A stretch of 64,000 nucleotides of DNA from Auanema rhodensis (Eukaryota; Nematoda; Chromadorea; Rhabditida; Rhabditidae), in the NCBI GenBank assembly GCA_964057225.1, contig OZ059897.1:13702001-13766000 (forward strand), given 5' to 3'. A program made the translations under genes and the position numbers. Positions 63,245 to 64,000 of the stretch are shown in pieces. Under the pieces are notes generated by a model that was given only the letters and a program-made list of their open reading frames with translations, had not been told where the DNA came from and did no database searches. Position 1 is the first letter of the stretch. The number at the start of each line of letters is the position of its first letter.

Positions 63245-64000
63245 ATGGCTTCCCAGGATCGTTTCCCTCACTTCGGAACCACTGCTATCCATGTTGGACA
63301 AGAACCTGAGCAATGGGATATGAATCAGGTTCGTTATTAAAAAATAAGGAGCAAGCTTTTCTAACTATTTTCCGGTTTTAACTATTCATTATTCTTGTAT
63401 GGATTATCATTTAATTGTTATCTTAAATTAAGGTTGTTCCACCCATCTCTCTCTCTTCCACATACAAACAGGATCGTCCCGGAGAACCAAAGGGACACGA
63501 TTATTCTCGCGCAGGAAATCCAACTAGAGATGTTCTTCAGAAGAATTTGGCTGCTCTTGAAGATGCTAAGCATTGTAAGGGATTTATCAGAAAAATAAAA
63601 GAATATTTTTTCTTTTACAGGCCATGTTTTCTCATCCGGACTCGCTGCTAGCGCTGCTATTATCAACATGCTGAAGACTGGTGACCACATTATCTGCTCT
63701 GATGATGTATACGGAGGTTAGAAGTATATAATGTACGACTAAAACAATGAAACAAATTTAGGAACTCAGCGTTACATTAGAAAAGTTTCCGTTCCACAAC
63801 ACGGAATCGAGGTTGACTTCGTTGACTTGACTAACTTGCCCTCTTTGGAAGCTGCTTTCAAGCCAAATACAAAGGTTAGAAGAGGAAGTCATGTAATCAG
63901 TACTAATTTTATCGAACTTTTAGATGATCTGGTTCGAGTCTCCATCCAACCCCCTTCTCAAAGTTGTTGATATCTCTGCTGTTGTACAAGCAGCCAAGAA
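63245..64000 (+). CDS. cth: Cystathionine gamma-lyase, 5' part (cut by window end)
   Basis: PLP enzyme of the transsulfuration pathway that splits cystathionine into cysteine, 2-oxobutyrate and ammonia and can make hydrogen sulfide. Five exons are visible, about 175 residues: start MASQDRFPHFGTTAIHVGQE, then VVPPISLSSTYKQ, the cofactor/substrate motif YSRAGNPTR, the phosphate-binding SSGLAASAA, DDVYGGTQRYI with the Tyr that stacks on PLP, and ESPSNPLLKVVDI. Together these are characteristic of the gamma-lyase branch and very close to nematode CTH proteins. The PLP-binding Lys lies beyond the window. The last exon begins at the ttttag acceptor just before ATGATCTGG and runs off the end, so no truncation of the gene itself is implied. 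Confidence 0.96.

Noticed and set aside
1-64000. Search by eye for tRNA, rRNA, CRISPR arrays, transposase genes, phage or bacterial features and well-known microRNA seeds.
   Set aside because: None was found; the sequence is eukaryotic nuclear DNA. A covariance-model scan would be needed to exclude small RNA genes.

Overview
The window looks like nuclear DNA of a nematode. Genes are cut into many small exons by introns of mostly 40-60 bp, 3' splice sites follow the nematode TTTCAG-type consensus, and the DNA is very AT-rich with many poly-T tracts and microsatellites. Protein families also fit: two nematode DB-module secreted proteins, a nematode-type two-domain trehalose-6-phosphate synthase and a neprilysin. 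Several initiator ATGs lie 0-7 bases after a splice acceptor with no visible upstream coding exon, as expected for spliced-leader trans-splicing. I cannot name the species. All gene models were built by hand from splice sites and reading-frame phase.

Layout. 0.5-4.1 kb (+): a 21-exon CUB-like, probably GPI-anchored surface protein. 4.3-5.6 kb (-): a convergent six-pass membrane protein of Frag1/DRAM/Sfk1 (PGAP2-like) type. 5.7-12 kb: no supported gene, long AT microsatellites. 12.4-22.1 kb (+): trehalose-6-phosphate synthase with a C-terminal HAD phosphatase-like domain; its 4.1-kb intron carries two other genes, a cysteine-rich secreted or GPI-anchored protein (-) and the small GTPase ARL3 (+). 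24.2-31.0 kb (+): a small single-pass membrane protein spread over four exons. 32.3-40.7 kb (-): an M13 neprilysin-type metalloprotease with long 5' introns. 42.6-46.2 kb (-): two DB-module secreted proteins flanking a small VVP-repeat protein. 47.0-50.5 kb (-): an SLC17-like MFS transporter. 54.1-54.5 kb (+): a candidate secreted peptide precursor. 55.3-56.0 kb (-): an unrecognised hydrophobic protein. 59.4-61.0 kb (+): a BCCIP/BCP1 homologue. 63.2 kb to the end (+): the 5' part of cystathionine gamma-lyase, cut by the window edge.

The genes do not form one pathway or an obvious operon. The best leads are the double nesting inside the trehalose synthase gene, the apparently new four-cysteine module of the nested minus-strand gene, a cluster of CACGTG E-boxes within the trehalose synthase transcription unit, the DB-module pair and the possible neuropeptide-like precursor.
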